From: a virus
IMG/VR virus record: IMGVR_UViG_3300008624_000705
Span: 1-29,916 of that record
Direction: 5' to 3' (one strand)
Length of the DNA stretch: 29,916 nucleotides
The position numbers and the translations under genes were made by a program. Numbering within the stretch: the first letter of the stretch is position 1; each line of letters starts with the position of its first letter. The notes beneath the pieces were generated by a model that was given only the letters and a program-made list of their open reading frames with translations, did not search any database and had not been told where the DNA came from. Below, piece by piece: positions 22,988-29,758 of this stretch.

Positions 22988-23731
22988 ATGATAAAAGAAT
23001 TAACAGCAGAACAACTTGAAAATAATTGGGATAAACTTATTGATTTAATCAATACTACATTTGAAGGCGAGAGATTAACAAATATGTTGGAGATGTATGA
23101 TTATTTTGAAGAACGAATGGCTTTAGCACCTGCCAGTGGTAGAGAACATTATCATAGTGCCTATGCTGGTGGTTATGTTGAGCATGTTTTGAATGTTACA
23201 GAATTTGCTATTCAATTGGCTGGGGTATGGAAGACAAATGGTGCTACTATAAATTTTACTCATGAAGAATTGGTGTTTGCTGCTCTACATCATGATTTGG
23301 GTAAGGTTGGTGATTTGGGTGAAGATTATTATATTATAAATGATTCAGATTGGCATCGTAAGAACCAAGGGTTAATCTATAAACATAATCCTAACTTACA
23401 GTATATGACTGTAACTGATAGATCTATTTGGTTATTACAACACTTTAATATCAAAATGACAGATAATGAGTATATTGGGTTAAGATTGACAGATGGGCTT
23501 TATGAAGAAGCTAATAAAAGTTATTATATAGGTTGGACACCAGAGAGATCATTAAGAACCAATATAGCTTATATATTACATCAGGCTGATAGTATGGCGA
23601 CTCATATTGAATTTGATATGTGGAAAAGGGGTGATTGGAATACACCACCACAAAAACCAAAAGTAAAAGAGGAAGTTACAGAGAAGTCTAAGAAGGCTAA
23701 CGAATTATTTAAAGAATTATTTGATGATTGA
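22988..23731 (+). CDS. HD-domain phosphohydrolase
   Basis: A 247-residue metal-dependent phosphohydrolase. The HD motif is ALHHDLGKVGDLG (H101, H102, D103), preceded by GGYVEHVLNV with H66. The layout resembles YhaM-type 3'-5' exonuclease HD domains and HD proteins of T4-type marine phages. A C-terminal Lys/Glu-rich tail follows. The substrate (nucleotide or nucleic acid) cannot be told. It begins 4 bases after the oxygenase stop, and its end overlaps the J-domain gene by 8 bases. Confidence 0.75.
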   Translation: MIKELTAEQLENNWDKLIDLINTTFEGERLTNMLEMYDYFEERMALAPASGREHYHSAYAGGYVEHVLNVTEFAIQLAGVWKTNGATINFTHEELVFAALHHDLGKVGDLGEDYYIINDSDWHRKNQGLIYKHNPNLQYMTVTDRSIWLLQHFNIKMTDNEYIGLRLTDGLYEEANKSYYIGWTPERSLRTNIAYILHQADSMATHIEFDMWKRGDWNTPPQKPKVKEEVTEKSKKANELFKELFDD

Positions 23732-24245
23732 TAAGGATTTAGAGAAAAAAAAATTAAATGCTGAATACAAATATTTAAAGGCAGAGTTGGAATATCAACA
23801 ATCAATTTTTGATTCAGCACGAGGTAATTTTGATGATTACTTTAGAGATAAGTTAGATGCGGTGATGACAGGACAGGCTGCAGAAAAAGCTAAATCTGAA
23901 AAACCTAAATTGGAGAGGAAAGAAGAGGTTGATGTCATATATAAAAAGTTAGCACAAAAAGTTCATCCTGATAAAAAGACTGGGAACCATAAAGATTTCC
24001 AAAAATTAAAGGATAATGTTGATAGCTATGATTTGGATGGTTTAATTGATATGGCTCAGAAATATGATATTGATATTGAAGAAGAGATAGATGAAATATC
24101 TTATTTATCTGTACAGATTCAAATGATAAAAGAACAACTTGATACTATGATGAAATCTCTTGTGTTACAATGGCATAATACTTCTGAAGAAAAGAAACCA
24201 CAACTTGAACAGATGATAATGTTTCAGTTTGGAAAAAAAGTTTAA
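23724..24245 (+). CDS. J-domain (DnaJ-like) protein with coiled coils
   Basis: A 173-residue protein. The hallmark HPD tripeptide (81-83) lies in YKKLAQKVHPDKKTG, after an N-terminal Lys/Glu-rich coiled coil (1-65), and a second long helix follows. J-domains recruit and stimulate DnaK (Hsp70). The usual zinc and C-terminal DnaJ domains are missing, and no DnaK lies in this window, so host DnaK is the likely partner. Phages are known to use host chaperones for replication or assembly. Start at ATG 23724, rather than the TTG at 23721. Confidence 0.75.
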   Translation: MIDKDLEKKKLNAEYKYLKAELEYQQSIFDSARGNFDDYFRDKLDAVMTGQAAEKAKSEKPKLERKEEVDVIYKKLAQKVHPDKKTGNHKDFQKLKDNVDSYDLDGLIDMAQKYDIDIEEEIDEISYLSVQIQMIKEQLDTMMKSLVLQWHNTSEEKKPQLEQMIMFQFGKKV

Positions 24246-24254
24246 TTGTTTTGT

Positions 24255-24273
24255 ATTTTCCGTGGTGGAAAAT
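24255..24273 (+). other. Short hairpin after the J-domain gene
   Basis: ATTTTCC (24255-24261) and GGAAAAT (24267-24273) pair perfectly across the loop GTGGT. No T-run follows, so it is not a classical terminator; it may be a 3' stabiliser or weak terminator. AT-rich sequence follows up to ATG 24311, without a clear -35 box. Confidence 0.4.
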
Positions 24274-24310
24274 ATGATGGTATATGTAATATATTATATT
24301 TATTATTGAT

Positions 24311-24562
24311 ATGAACGGACAAGATAAGAAAGATTTAAATGTGATATTAGAAAGAATGGACCAAGCCGATAAGGATAGAGATAAGATTCATCAAGACATT
24401 AAGTTCATTAAAGAGAATTTATTCAATCCACACAAAGGATTATGGACAGAGACTAAAATGAATTCCCAATTTAGAGAGAATACCGGTAAGTGGAGAAATG
24501 TATTAGGTGCTGGATTTTTTGCTTTATTGATTGATAGGGTATGGAGTTATATTGGTTCTTAA
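24311..24562 (+). CDS. Small coiled-coil protein with C-terminal membrane segment
   Basis: An 83-residue protein. The first 60 residues are charged and coiled-coil-like (ILERMDQADKDRDKIHQDI, FIKENLF). The last 20 are hydrophobic (NVLGAGFFALLIDRVWSYIGS) and may be a tail anchor. The layout is reminiscent of XhlA-type holin helpers and other small phage membrane proteins, but no lysis gene is nearby, so the role is unknown. No ribosome site of good strength is seen before the ATG. Confidence 0.5.
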   Translation: MNGQDKKDLNVILERMDQADKDRDKIHQDIKFIKENLFNPHKGLWTETKMNSQFRENTGKWRNVLGAGFFALLIDRVWSYIGS

Positions 24563-24598
24563 TAAAAGTTTTATTTAAAATAAGTAAAGGGTTATATT

Positions 24599-24880
24599 GT
24601 GGCATTTTTTAATAAGAAAAAGAAAAAATCAATTTTACGGGGTGATAGAAGAAATCCTTGTAAAATATACATAAATCAATATACTGATCTTGGGTTGGTG
24701 AGAAGAGAAACATTCGGTTTTGTGCAAGAAAGAAACAATAAGGCTCAAATGTATTATGTTATGACTGGCAACGATGGTGATAAGCTGTGGTATCCATATA
24801 GTGATATAGAATTAATTAAAGGTCATTGGACAAATAAAAAAAGAAAAACTGAAGAGGATGATGTGGATGAACAAAAATAA
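24599..24880 (+). CDS. Small basic beta-rich protein, unknown
   Basis: A 93-residue protein starting at GTG 24599, with AAAGG 8 bases upstream. It has a basic N-terminus (FFNKKKKKSILRGDRRNP), a middle of alternating strands (CKIYINQYTDLG, TFGFVQERN, YYVMTGNDGDKLWYPYSDIE) resembling a small SH3-like barrel, and a charged tail. Function unknown. It may be distantly related to the two tandem paralogues at 6779 and 6952, but similarity is weak. Confidence 0.5.
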   Translation: MAFFNKKKKKSILRGDRRNPCKIYINQYTDLGLVRRETFGFVQERNNKAQMYYVMTGNDGDKLWYPYSDIELIKGHWTNKKRKTEEDDVDEQK

Positions 24881-25229
24881 TATAGTTGATGTTTTAACTT
24901 TTTTTTATTTATTGTTAGCTCTGATAATTCTTTTGGTTTTGGCTCATGGATGTGTTAGTAATTTGACATATAAAGGTGATACTGTAAGTGGTGTAGTTCG
25001 TGTTCCCACAAAGGTAACGAGTTTTCCTTTAAAAGATCATAAAGGTGAGTTACATAAATACAAAGATAACATTGATAGTTTTATATTTCCACGAGATAGT
25101 AAGAAACTTACTCAATATTGTGCATTTCATTTTGAGTGGGAAGATATTAGAGCGGTTTATAAAAAGGATAAGTACGGTGAATGGGGTTATTCGTATATAG
25201 TAAAGAAAAATAAAAAAAGTTGGAAGTGA
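24867..25229 (+). CDS. Membrane-anchored protein or lipoprotein, unknown
   Basis: A 120-residue protein with an N-terminal hydrophobic stretch (VLTFFYLLLALIILLVLAHG) directly followed by Cys. The LAHGC context is not a good lipobox, so an uncleaved membrane anchor is as likely as a lipoprotein. The soluble part is beta-rich and basic (SGVVRVPTKVTSFPL, ending in KKNKKSWK). Start ATG 24867 has GAAGAGG about 9 bases upstream and overlaps the previous gene; ATGs at 24858 and 24861 are alternatives. Confidence 0.5.
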   Translation: MNKNNIVDVLTFFYLLLALIILLVLAHGCVSNLTYKGDTVSGVVRVPTKVTSFPLKDHKGELHKYKDNIDSFIFPRDSKKLTQYCAFHFEWEDIRAVYKKDKYGEWGYSYIVKKNKKSWK

Positions 25230-25242
25230 TTTCAAAAAGATC

Positions 25243-25272
25243 TTGACTTGTATGGTGTTTTGTTGTTAAGTT
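25243..25272 (+). promoter_or_regulatory. Sigma70-like promoter for the phosphatase gene
   Basis: TTGACT (25243-25248), 18-base spacer, TAAGTT (25267-25272). An ATG begins 8 bases after the -10 box at 25280 and reads only ATG AGT TAA, two bases before the ATG of the phosphatase gene (25291). Confidence 0.65.
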
Positions 25273-25290
25273 TATGAAAATGAGTTAATA

Positions 25291-25746
25291 ATGAAAAATA
25301 CAGTTATATTCGATTTGGATGGTACACTTGCCATCATAGATAAAAGACGTGAGTTGTCTCGTAAATTTAATGGTAAGATTGATTTTAAGATATTACACGA
25401 TCCGTCTAACATACATTTGGATGAACCAAATGAGCCTGTGATTAAAATGGCACAGATGTTTGCGGAAGATGGTTTTAATATCTTTATATTTTCAGGTCGT
25501 TCAGATAAAACTATGTTTACTACTAAGTCTTGGTTAACTCATAATAAAGTACCATTTCATAAGTTGGTGATGAGACCACATAAAACAATGAACTTTATTC
25601 CTGATGAAATATTGAAAAGAGATATGTTGGATACTCATGCAGATATTGATGATGTATTTTTAGTGGTAGATGATAGACAGAAAGTGGTTGATATGTGGAG
25701 AAATCTGGGACTTACGGTATTTCAGGTAGCTCCGGGAGACTTTTAA
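25291..25746 (+). CDS. HAD-family phosphatase, PNKP/PseT phosphatase-like
   Basis: A 151-residue HAD phosphatase. Motifs: DLDGT (D8, D10), IFSGRSD (S68) and VVDDRQKVVDMWRNLGL (D127, D128), with K109 as the possible motif III lysine. The overall order resembles the 3'-phosphatase domain of phage T4 polynucleotide kinase PseT. The kinase domain is absent, so it may repair 3' ends of nicked DNA or RNA, for example cut tRNA, alone or with another gene. A tRNA gene follows at once. No strong ribosome site precedes the ATG. Confidence 0.75.
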   Translation: MKNTVIFDLDGTLAIIDKRRELSRKFNGKIDFKILHDPSNIHLDEPNEPVIKMAQMFAEDGFNIFIFSGRSDKTMFTTKSWLTHNKVPFHKLVMRPHKTMNFIPDEILKRDMLDTHADIDDVFLVVDDRQKVVDMWRNLGLTVFQVAPGDF

Positions 25747-25750
25747 ATAT

Positions 25751-25821
25751 GCGGGTGTTGTATAATGGTATTACCCCAGCCTTCCAAGCTGGTGATGTCG
25801 GTCCGATTCCGACCATCCGCT
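25751..25821 (+). tRNA. tRNA-Gly, anticodon TCC
   Basis: A 71-base cloverleaf. The acceptor stem GCGGGTG (25751-25757) pairs with CATCCGC, with one G-T wobble. The anticodon arm is CCAGC, loop CTTCCAA, GCTGG, giving anticodon TCC that reads GGA. The T arm GTCGG, TCCGATTC, CCGAC is intact. The discriminator is T and no CCA is encoded. The base content is much richer in GC than around it. Confidence 0.93.
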
Positions 25822-25849
25822 CAAAAATATATTTGTATTTAGGATTTTT

Positions 25850-26332
25850 ATGGATGTTTTAGTTCCTGATAGAGAATCTATATTGTTACGATTGGGTAGA
25901 TTGCGTGATTTGTGTGTAGAAACAGAGAGGGATAATCCTACAGATTCTCATTTATTTAGTAATCAATATGTAAATGTTGAGGAGATGATAGATGAAGTAA
26001 GAGAGATACATACTGGTAGGAAAGCTCTGGATGTGGATAGCGAAAGAAAATTGATGATTGATATTATGAAAAGGGCAAATAAAATATGGAAGATTAGAAA
26101 TAAAGTTAAAAATGGTGAAATTAAAGATTTAGATTTATTAGAGGTACATGAAACAGTAGAAGAGTTTTTATCTGAACCAGATGTTCAAAAAATAAATGCC
26201 ATTAAATATTATAGAGAAGTGATGACAACACATTTTGATGAAAAGGTTGGGTTGAAAGAAGCAAAAGATTATGTAGATGCTGTTCATAATGATATGAAGA
26301 ATAGGCGGATTGCTAATGAGCCTAGGCTGTAA
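25850..26332 (+). CDS. Helical protein with ribosomal L7/L12-like C-terminal segment
   Basis: A 160-residue protein. Residues about 114-145 contain INAIKYYREVM, then VGLKEAKDYVDAV, closely resembling the L7/L12 C-terminal domain pattern (xIKxVRxxxGLxLKEAKxLV). The rest is acidic and helical with no clear match (RLGRLRDLCVETERDN and a Lys/Arg-rich middle). In L7/L12 that surface contacts translation factors, so a role touching the ribosome is possible but unproven; the motif may simply be a common helix pair. ATG 25850 has AGGA 5-6 bases upstream. Confidence 0.55.
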   Translation: MDVLVPDRESILLRLGRLRDLCVETERDNPTDSHLFSNQYVNVEEMIDEVREIHTGRKALDVDSERKLMIDIMKRANKIWKIRNKVKNGEIKDLDLLEVHETVEEFLSEPDVQKINAIKYYREVMTTHFDEKVGLKEAKDYVDAVHNDMKNRRIANEPRL

Positions 26333-26542
26333 GTGGTACACAACAAAGAGTTAGCCAAGTATTTACGGAAACGGATGGAAACACAAGACCAAGTAAATAC
26401 TATATTTCATTTGATTAAAGTTCCAACCGAATCTGAGTTGGAGTTTTGGATACAACAATTTAAGACAAAAGATTGTTGCGGACATTCAGAATGGTCGGAA
26501 ACATTTCAGAGAAATATTTGGATTAAAGATGAAGAAGATTAA
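26333..26542 (+). CDS. Small protein, unknown
   Basis: A 69-residue protein from GTG 26333, immediately after the previous stop. It has a basic helix (NKELAKYLRKRMETQDQVN) and a C-terminal DCCGHSEWSETF segment with two Cys and a His. No family is recognised. It overlaps the next gene by 14 bases. Confidence 0.5.
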   Translation: MVHNKELAKYLRKRMETQDQVNTIFHLIKVPTESELEFWIQQFKTKDCCGHSEWSETFQRNIWIKDEED

Positions 26543-26711
26543 ATGGACATGGGAAGAGATTTATAAGTTGGGTAGAAACTCATATGATGCTGGTGTACGA
26601 ATGGAATGTGAGAGATTAGCAGTTAAGATAGTAAAAGGTATACCATTAATAGAGAATGACATTAGATATTTAAATAGAATAAATGATAATATTCTATCCA
26701 AAACTACCTAA
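26529..26711 (+). CDS. Small protein, unknown
   Basis: A 60-residue protein, basic and helical (WEEIYKLGRNSYDAGVRMEC). Both ends overlap neighbouring genes, the next by 29 bases. Function unknown. Confidence 0.5.
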   Translation: MKKIKWTWEEIYKLGRNSYDAGVRMECERLAVKIVKGIPLIENDIRYLNRINDNILSKTT

Positions 26712-26907
26712 TGGAAATATACTGTGGAGTTGTGATAACTGCGATAACACAGCGGAAGTATCAGCGCCGGATACCAACGCTGTAGCATTAATATGTATGT
26801 GTGATGGTAAGGTTCATCCAGAATGTAACAACGATTGGTATTATAAAGGATTGTATTGGAATAGAATTCCAATGGAAAATAGAGAAAGATATAGAAAGGA
26901 TAGGTAA
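26683..26907 (+). CDS. Small zinc-finger-like protein
   Basis: A 74-residue protein. CDNCDNTAEV followed by ICMCDGKVHPEC gives a C-x2-C ... C-x-C-x4-H-x2-C cluster that could hold one or two zinc ions. The C-terminus is basic (MENRERYRKDR). The ATG at 26683 overlaps the previous gene by 29 bases; an ATG at 26711 would start directly before the cysteines and is an alternative. No family is recognised. Confidence 0.5.
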   Translation: MIIFYPKLPNGNILWSCDNCDNTAEVSAPDTNAVALICMCDGKVHPECNNDWYYKGLYWNRIPMENRERYRKDR

Positions 26908-26910
26908 CAT

Positions 26911-27177
26911 ATGAAGATGGATAGAGCATACTTTAAGGAGAAGCATACAGGGAAGAAAGCGGGGGCACAGATGACAAAGTGTTGTAATCAGTCTCGTGAT
27001 AGGGATATTTTAAATAAGAAGAATCCAGAAGATTGGGAATTGATGGAAGCGTATTGTGAGAAGAGTCTATCACAATCTTCAGGAACAGAATCTATTGAAA
27101 TTGTGTGTTGTAAGAAATGTGGTAGGTTAATGAAGTATGTAAGTATCTTAAGATCGGAATATAGAGCATATGAATAA
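26911..27177 (+). CDS. Small zinc-ribbon-like protein
   Basis: An 88-residue protein. MTKCCNQS and EIVCCKKCGRLM make a plausible four-Cys ribbon, with a charged helical linker between. The N-terminus is basic (KEKHTGKKAG). It overlaps the next gene by 8 bases. Function unknown. Confidence 0.55.
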   Translation: MKMDRAYFKEKHTGKKAGAQMTKCCNQSRDRDILNKKNPEDWELMEAYCEKSLSQSSGTESIEIVCCKKCGRLMKYVSILRSEYRAYE

Positions 27178-27466
27178 ATATTTAAAAAAATTAAGACATT
27201 TACAACACACTATGATTCATTGGGCGGAGGAAAATAAGATTCGTAAGAATAAAGGGAAATTCCAAATACCAAATCGTAAAGATGATATGGAATGGAAAGA
27301 TGATTTTAAATATGTTAATAAGTTAGAGATGGATTTAAATGATGATATGCCACACCCATCAAGATTAAATAATGATGAAATGAAAATGTGTAATGAGTTG
27401 TATAGGTTTTATAGTCAAGTATATATACCAAAACGAACATTTATTAAAGATATGTTAAAAAAGTGA
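27170..27466 (+). CDS. Small basic helical protein, unknown
   Basis: A 98-residue protein, Lys/Asn-rich and helical (YLKKLRHLQHTMIHWAEENK), with an acidic middle. Its last residues and stop (KK, TGA at 27464-27466) lie inside the first 75-bp repeat. The same KK-stop ends the next gene inside the second repeat copy, so the repeat supplies the 3' end of both genes. Confidence 0.5.
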   Translation: MNKYLKKLRHLQHTMIHWAEENKIRKNKGKFQIPNRKDDMEWKDDFKYVNKLEMDLNDDMPHPSRLNNDEMKMCNELYRFYSQVYIPKRTFIKDMLKK

Positions 27467-27530
27467 AAATAAAGCTTGACTCGTATTGCATTTCTTTTGT
27501 ATCTTCATATATGAAAAAAAGAGGAAAAAC
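27456..27530 (+). repeat. 75-bp direct repeat with promoter, copy 2
   Basis: Identical over 75 bases to 27725-27799. It holds the end of the preceding gene, a promoter, and a start codon reading MKKRGKT. The core from about 27461 to 27513 also matches 13795-13847 with several differences. The two perfect copies are 269 bases apart and flank one small gene. Confidence 0.95.
27476..27505 (+). promoter_or_regulatory. Promoter inside 75-bp repeat, copy 2
   Basis: TTGACT (27476-27481), 18-base spacer, TATCTT (27500-27505). ATG 27511 starts 6 bases after the -10 box. Drives the small gene at 27511. Confidence 0.72.
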
Positions 27531-27735
27531 GATGGAAAGGCAAATGGATATATTTGATTTACCCTCTGAATGGCACGATGTGTTTAACTCAACTCCCACT
27601 CCTTATCCTTATAAATATGCAAATAACATATCTTTAGATGCTTATGTAAGAATGATAACCTGTGGTAAGGGATATCCAAATGGTAAAATACCATCAGAAG
27701 TAGTTGAAAGATATAATAAATGCATAAAAAAGTGA
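27511..27735 (+). CDS. Small protein bracketed by promoter repeats, unknown
   Basis: A 74-residue protein from ATG 27511 at the predicted transcript start. Its first residues MKKRGKT are encoded by the repeat. An ATG at 27532 lies behind a GAGGA site (27521-27525) and gives a 67-residue form (MERQMDIFDLPSEWHDVF). The product has an acidic start, a Pro/Tyr-rich middle (NSTPTPYPYKY), then SLDAYVRMITCGKGYPNGK. No family is recognised. Because the repeats flank it, the gene could be lost or gained by homologous recombination. Confidence 0.5.
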   Translation: MKKRGKTMERQMDIFDLPSEWHDVFNSTPTPYPYKYANNISLDAYVRMITCGKGYPNGKIPSEVVERYNKCIKK

Positions 27736-27799
27736 AAATAAAGCTTGACTCGTATTGCATTTCTTTTGTATCTTCATATATGAAAAAAAGAGGAAAAAC
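27725..27799 (+). repeat. 75-bp direct repeat with promoter, copy 3
   Basis: Identical over 75 bases to 27456-27530. It supplies the last codons of the preceding small gene and the promoter of the HExxH/VWA gene. Confidence 0.95.
27745..27774 (+). promoter_or_regulatory. Promoter inside 75-bp repeat, copy 3
   Basis: TTGACT (27745-27750), 18-base spacer, TATCTT (27769-27774). ATG 27780 starts 6 bases after the -10 box and opens a nine-codon mini-cistron. Confidence 0.72.
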
Positions 27800-27809
27800 A
27801 ATCAAATGA
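27780..27809 (+). other. Leader mini-cistron (MKKRGKTIK) overlapping the VWA gene
   Basis: The repeat-borne start MKKRGKT continues for two codons and stops at TGA 27807-27809, overlapping the ATG of the VWA gene (ATGA at 27806). At the twin repeat the same leader is fused in frame to the gene. A GAGGA site (27790-27794) lies 11 bases before the main ATG, rather far. Confidence 0.45.
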
Positions 27810-29758
27810 AAAATTACTCCCCATATTCTTCTTTTTGGTTTGATAAAAAAGATACTGACATTGATGAATTGTTAGGTATTGAAAAGGAAAAACCAAAGAA
27901 GAATTATATTCAGATGGCTTCAAATCAAAGGGCTATCGCTAATTTTGTTCGTATCGTAAGTGGTAAGAATATTCCTGTCAACTATACAACTCGTGGAGAT
28001 TCTTATACAGATGGGAAAAATGTTACTATTTCAGGTAATGTGAATGAGAAGAGTTTCGACCACATTGTTGGTCTTGCACTTCATGAAGGTAGTCATATTG
28101 CTTTTAGTGATTTTGAGGTTTTGAAGGATGCAATCAGAGGAGTTCCTGATAGTTGGAGTTATGAAGAAGCATCATTTTTCAAAAATATGATTAATTTTGT
28201 TGAAGATAGAAGAATTGATACTAAGGTATTTAAATCTTCTCCTGGATATAAAGGTTACTACCATAGTCTTTATAAAAAGTATTTTCAAAATAATGCGATT
28301 AAAAAAGGGTTGAAATCAGGTGAGTTTCGTGAGTTGGATATCGAAAGTTATGAATTTCGTATCTTAGGTTTTATGGTAAAGGAATCAGATTTAGATGCAC
28401 TACCAAAACTTCGTGAAATCTACAATATGATTGATTTGAGAAATATATCGAGATTAGATGGTAAACAAGATGTTGTTAATCTTGCTCTTGATATATGTAG
28501 TTTGGTTTTTCCAATGATTCCTAAAGGTGAAGGAAATTCTAACGGTTTACCAGAAGATGGTTCAGAAGAGTCAGAAAGTCCAGAAGGTGATGGTTCTCCT
28601 AAAGGTAGTGGTGATGGTACTGAGGTTGATACTGGTGATGCTGAAATGGTTCCTGATGATGGAAACTCTTCTGATGAAACCATTGAATATGAAGAACTTA
28701 ATGAAGCTCAGAAAAAATCACTTCATAAGGCTATTGAAAAAATGAAAGATTTATTGGATGGAAAAGCACCAAAAAGTAAACTTACTAAAAAAGATGCTCA
28801 GATGGTTAATTCGATGGCAAAGAGTGGTGCTGAGTTAGTTGAAGTTGGTGATAAGGGTTCATTAGGTACAACAAAATGTGTTGTTATTCCTAATTATACT
28901 CAAGATATGATTGATTCAAATGCTTTTGATTTTTGTCAGAAACCTTGGATGTACAATAAAGAGAGTATTTCTGAGAGTAGATATGGAAAACCTATTTATG
29001 AAGGTCTTCGATTAGGAACTGTTTTGGGTAAAAAACTTAAAGTTCGTGGGGAAGAAAGAGATTTGATTTTCACTCGGCAGGATACAGGAAGGATTGATAA
29101 AAGACTTATCTCTGAGTTGGGTTTTGATAATGAAAGAGTATTTTCACAGACTTTTACGGAAAGATATAATAAAGCTAATCTTCATATTAGTATTGATGGG
29201 TCTGGTTCAATGAGTGGTCAGAAGTGGACTGATGCTATCACTTCTACGGTAGCTATTGTAAAGGCTGCTGAAATGGCTGGAAATATTAGAGTTGTTGTTA
29301 GTTTCAGATATACAGATGATAGACATCCTGTTTTGTTGATTGGTTATGATTCTAATAAAGATAAGATAAGTAAAATAAAGAAATTGTGGCCATCACTTAG
29401 GGTTTGTGGAACAACTCCTGAGTCACTTTGTTATGAAGCTATGATGAAACATTTCTTAAGTCTTTCGAATAGTGATGATAATTACTTCATCAATTATTCA
29501 GATGGGGCACCTTGGTTTGGTAATGATGATGTACATTATTCTGGTGGGGATGCGATTAGACATTGTAATAAAATGCTAAAAGTGATTCGTAATAATGGAA
29601 TCAAAGTATTAAGTTATTTCATTAGTGAAGGTAATTACCATAGTGATTCGGATAGAACAACTTTTAATAAGATGTATGGTAAGGATGCAGCTTTCATCAA
29701 TACTAAAAATATGATGGAAGTAGCCAAAACAATGAATAATATGTTTCTGGCGAAATGA
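27806..29758 (+). CDS. Large protein with HExxH metallopeptidase-like motif and VWA domain
   Basis: A 650-residue protein. An N-terminal region holds HEGSH (H93-H97), an HExxH zinc-peptidase-like motif within LALHEGSHIAF. A low-complexity acidic Gly/Ser/Asp linker (about 250-300) follows. The C-terminal von Willebrand A domain has the MIDAS motif DGSGS (from D464), with GTTP (Thr 536/537) and SDG (Asp566) as the other metal contacts. The layout resembles VWA/CobT-like proteins of large marine phages, which elsewhere pair with MoxR AAA ATPases; no such ATPase is visible here. It may remodel or process proteins. Start ATG 27806; a longer frame from 27755 would run through the promoter. Its TGA overlaps the next ATG. 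Confidence 0.75.
   Translation: MKNYSPYSSFWFDKKDTDIDELLGIEKEKPKKNYIQMASNQRAIANFVRIVSGKNIPVNYTTRGDSYTDGKNVTISGNVNEKSFDHIVGLALHEGSHIAFSDFEVLKDAIRGVPDSWSYEEASFFKNMINFVEDRRIDTKVFKSSPGYKGYYHSLYKKYFQNNAIKKGLKSGEFRELDIESYEFRILGFMVKESDLDALPKLREIYNMIDLRNISRLDGKQDVVNLALDICSLVFPMIPKGEGNSNGLPEDGSEESESPEGDGSPKGSGDGTEVDTGDAEMVPDDGNSSDETIEYEELNEAQKKSLHKAIEKMKDLLDGKAPKSKLTKKDAQMVNSMAKSGAELVEVGDKGSLGTTKCVVIPNYTQDMIDSNAFDFCQKPWMYNKESISESRYGKPIYEGLRLGTVLGKKLKVRGEERDLIFTRQDTGRIDKRLISELGFDNERVFSQTFTERYNKANLHISIDGSGSMSGQKWTDAITSTVAIVKAAEMAGNIRVVVSFRYTDDRHPVLLIGYDSNKDKISKIKKLWPSLRVCGTTPESLCYEAMMKHFLSLSNSDDNYFINYSDGAPWFGNDDVHYSGGDAIRHCNKMLKVIRNNGIKVLSYFISEGNYHSDSDRTTFNKMYGKDAAFINTKNMMEVAKTMNNMFLAK

Noticed and set aside
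24255-24273. Rho-independent terminator
   Set aside because: Perfect stem but no T-run follows.
24281-24310. T4-type late promoter (TATAAATA-like) before 24311
   Set aside because: The tract is AT-rich but the motif is not exact and such strings are common at this base content.
27456-27799. CRISPR array or terminal repeat
   Set aside because: Only two perfect copies, 75 bp, separated by a coding unit of 194 bases; each is a promoter region. No regular spacing or further repeats.
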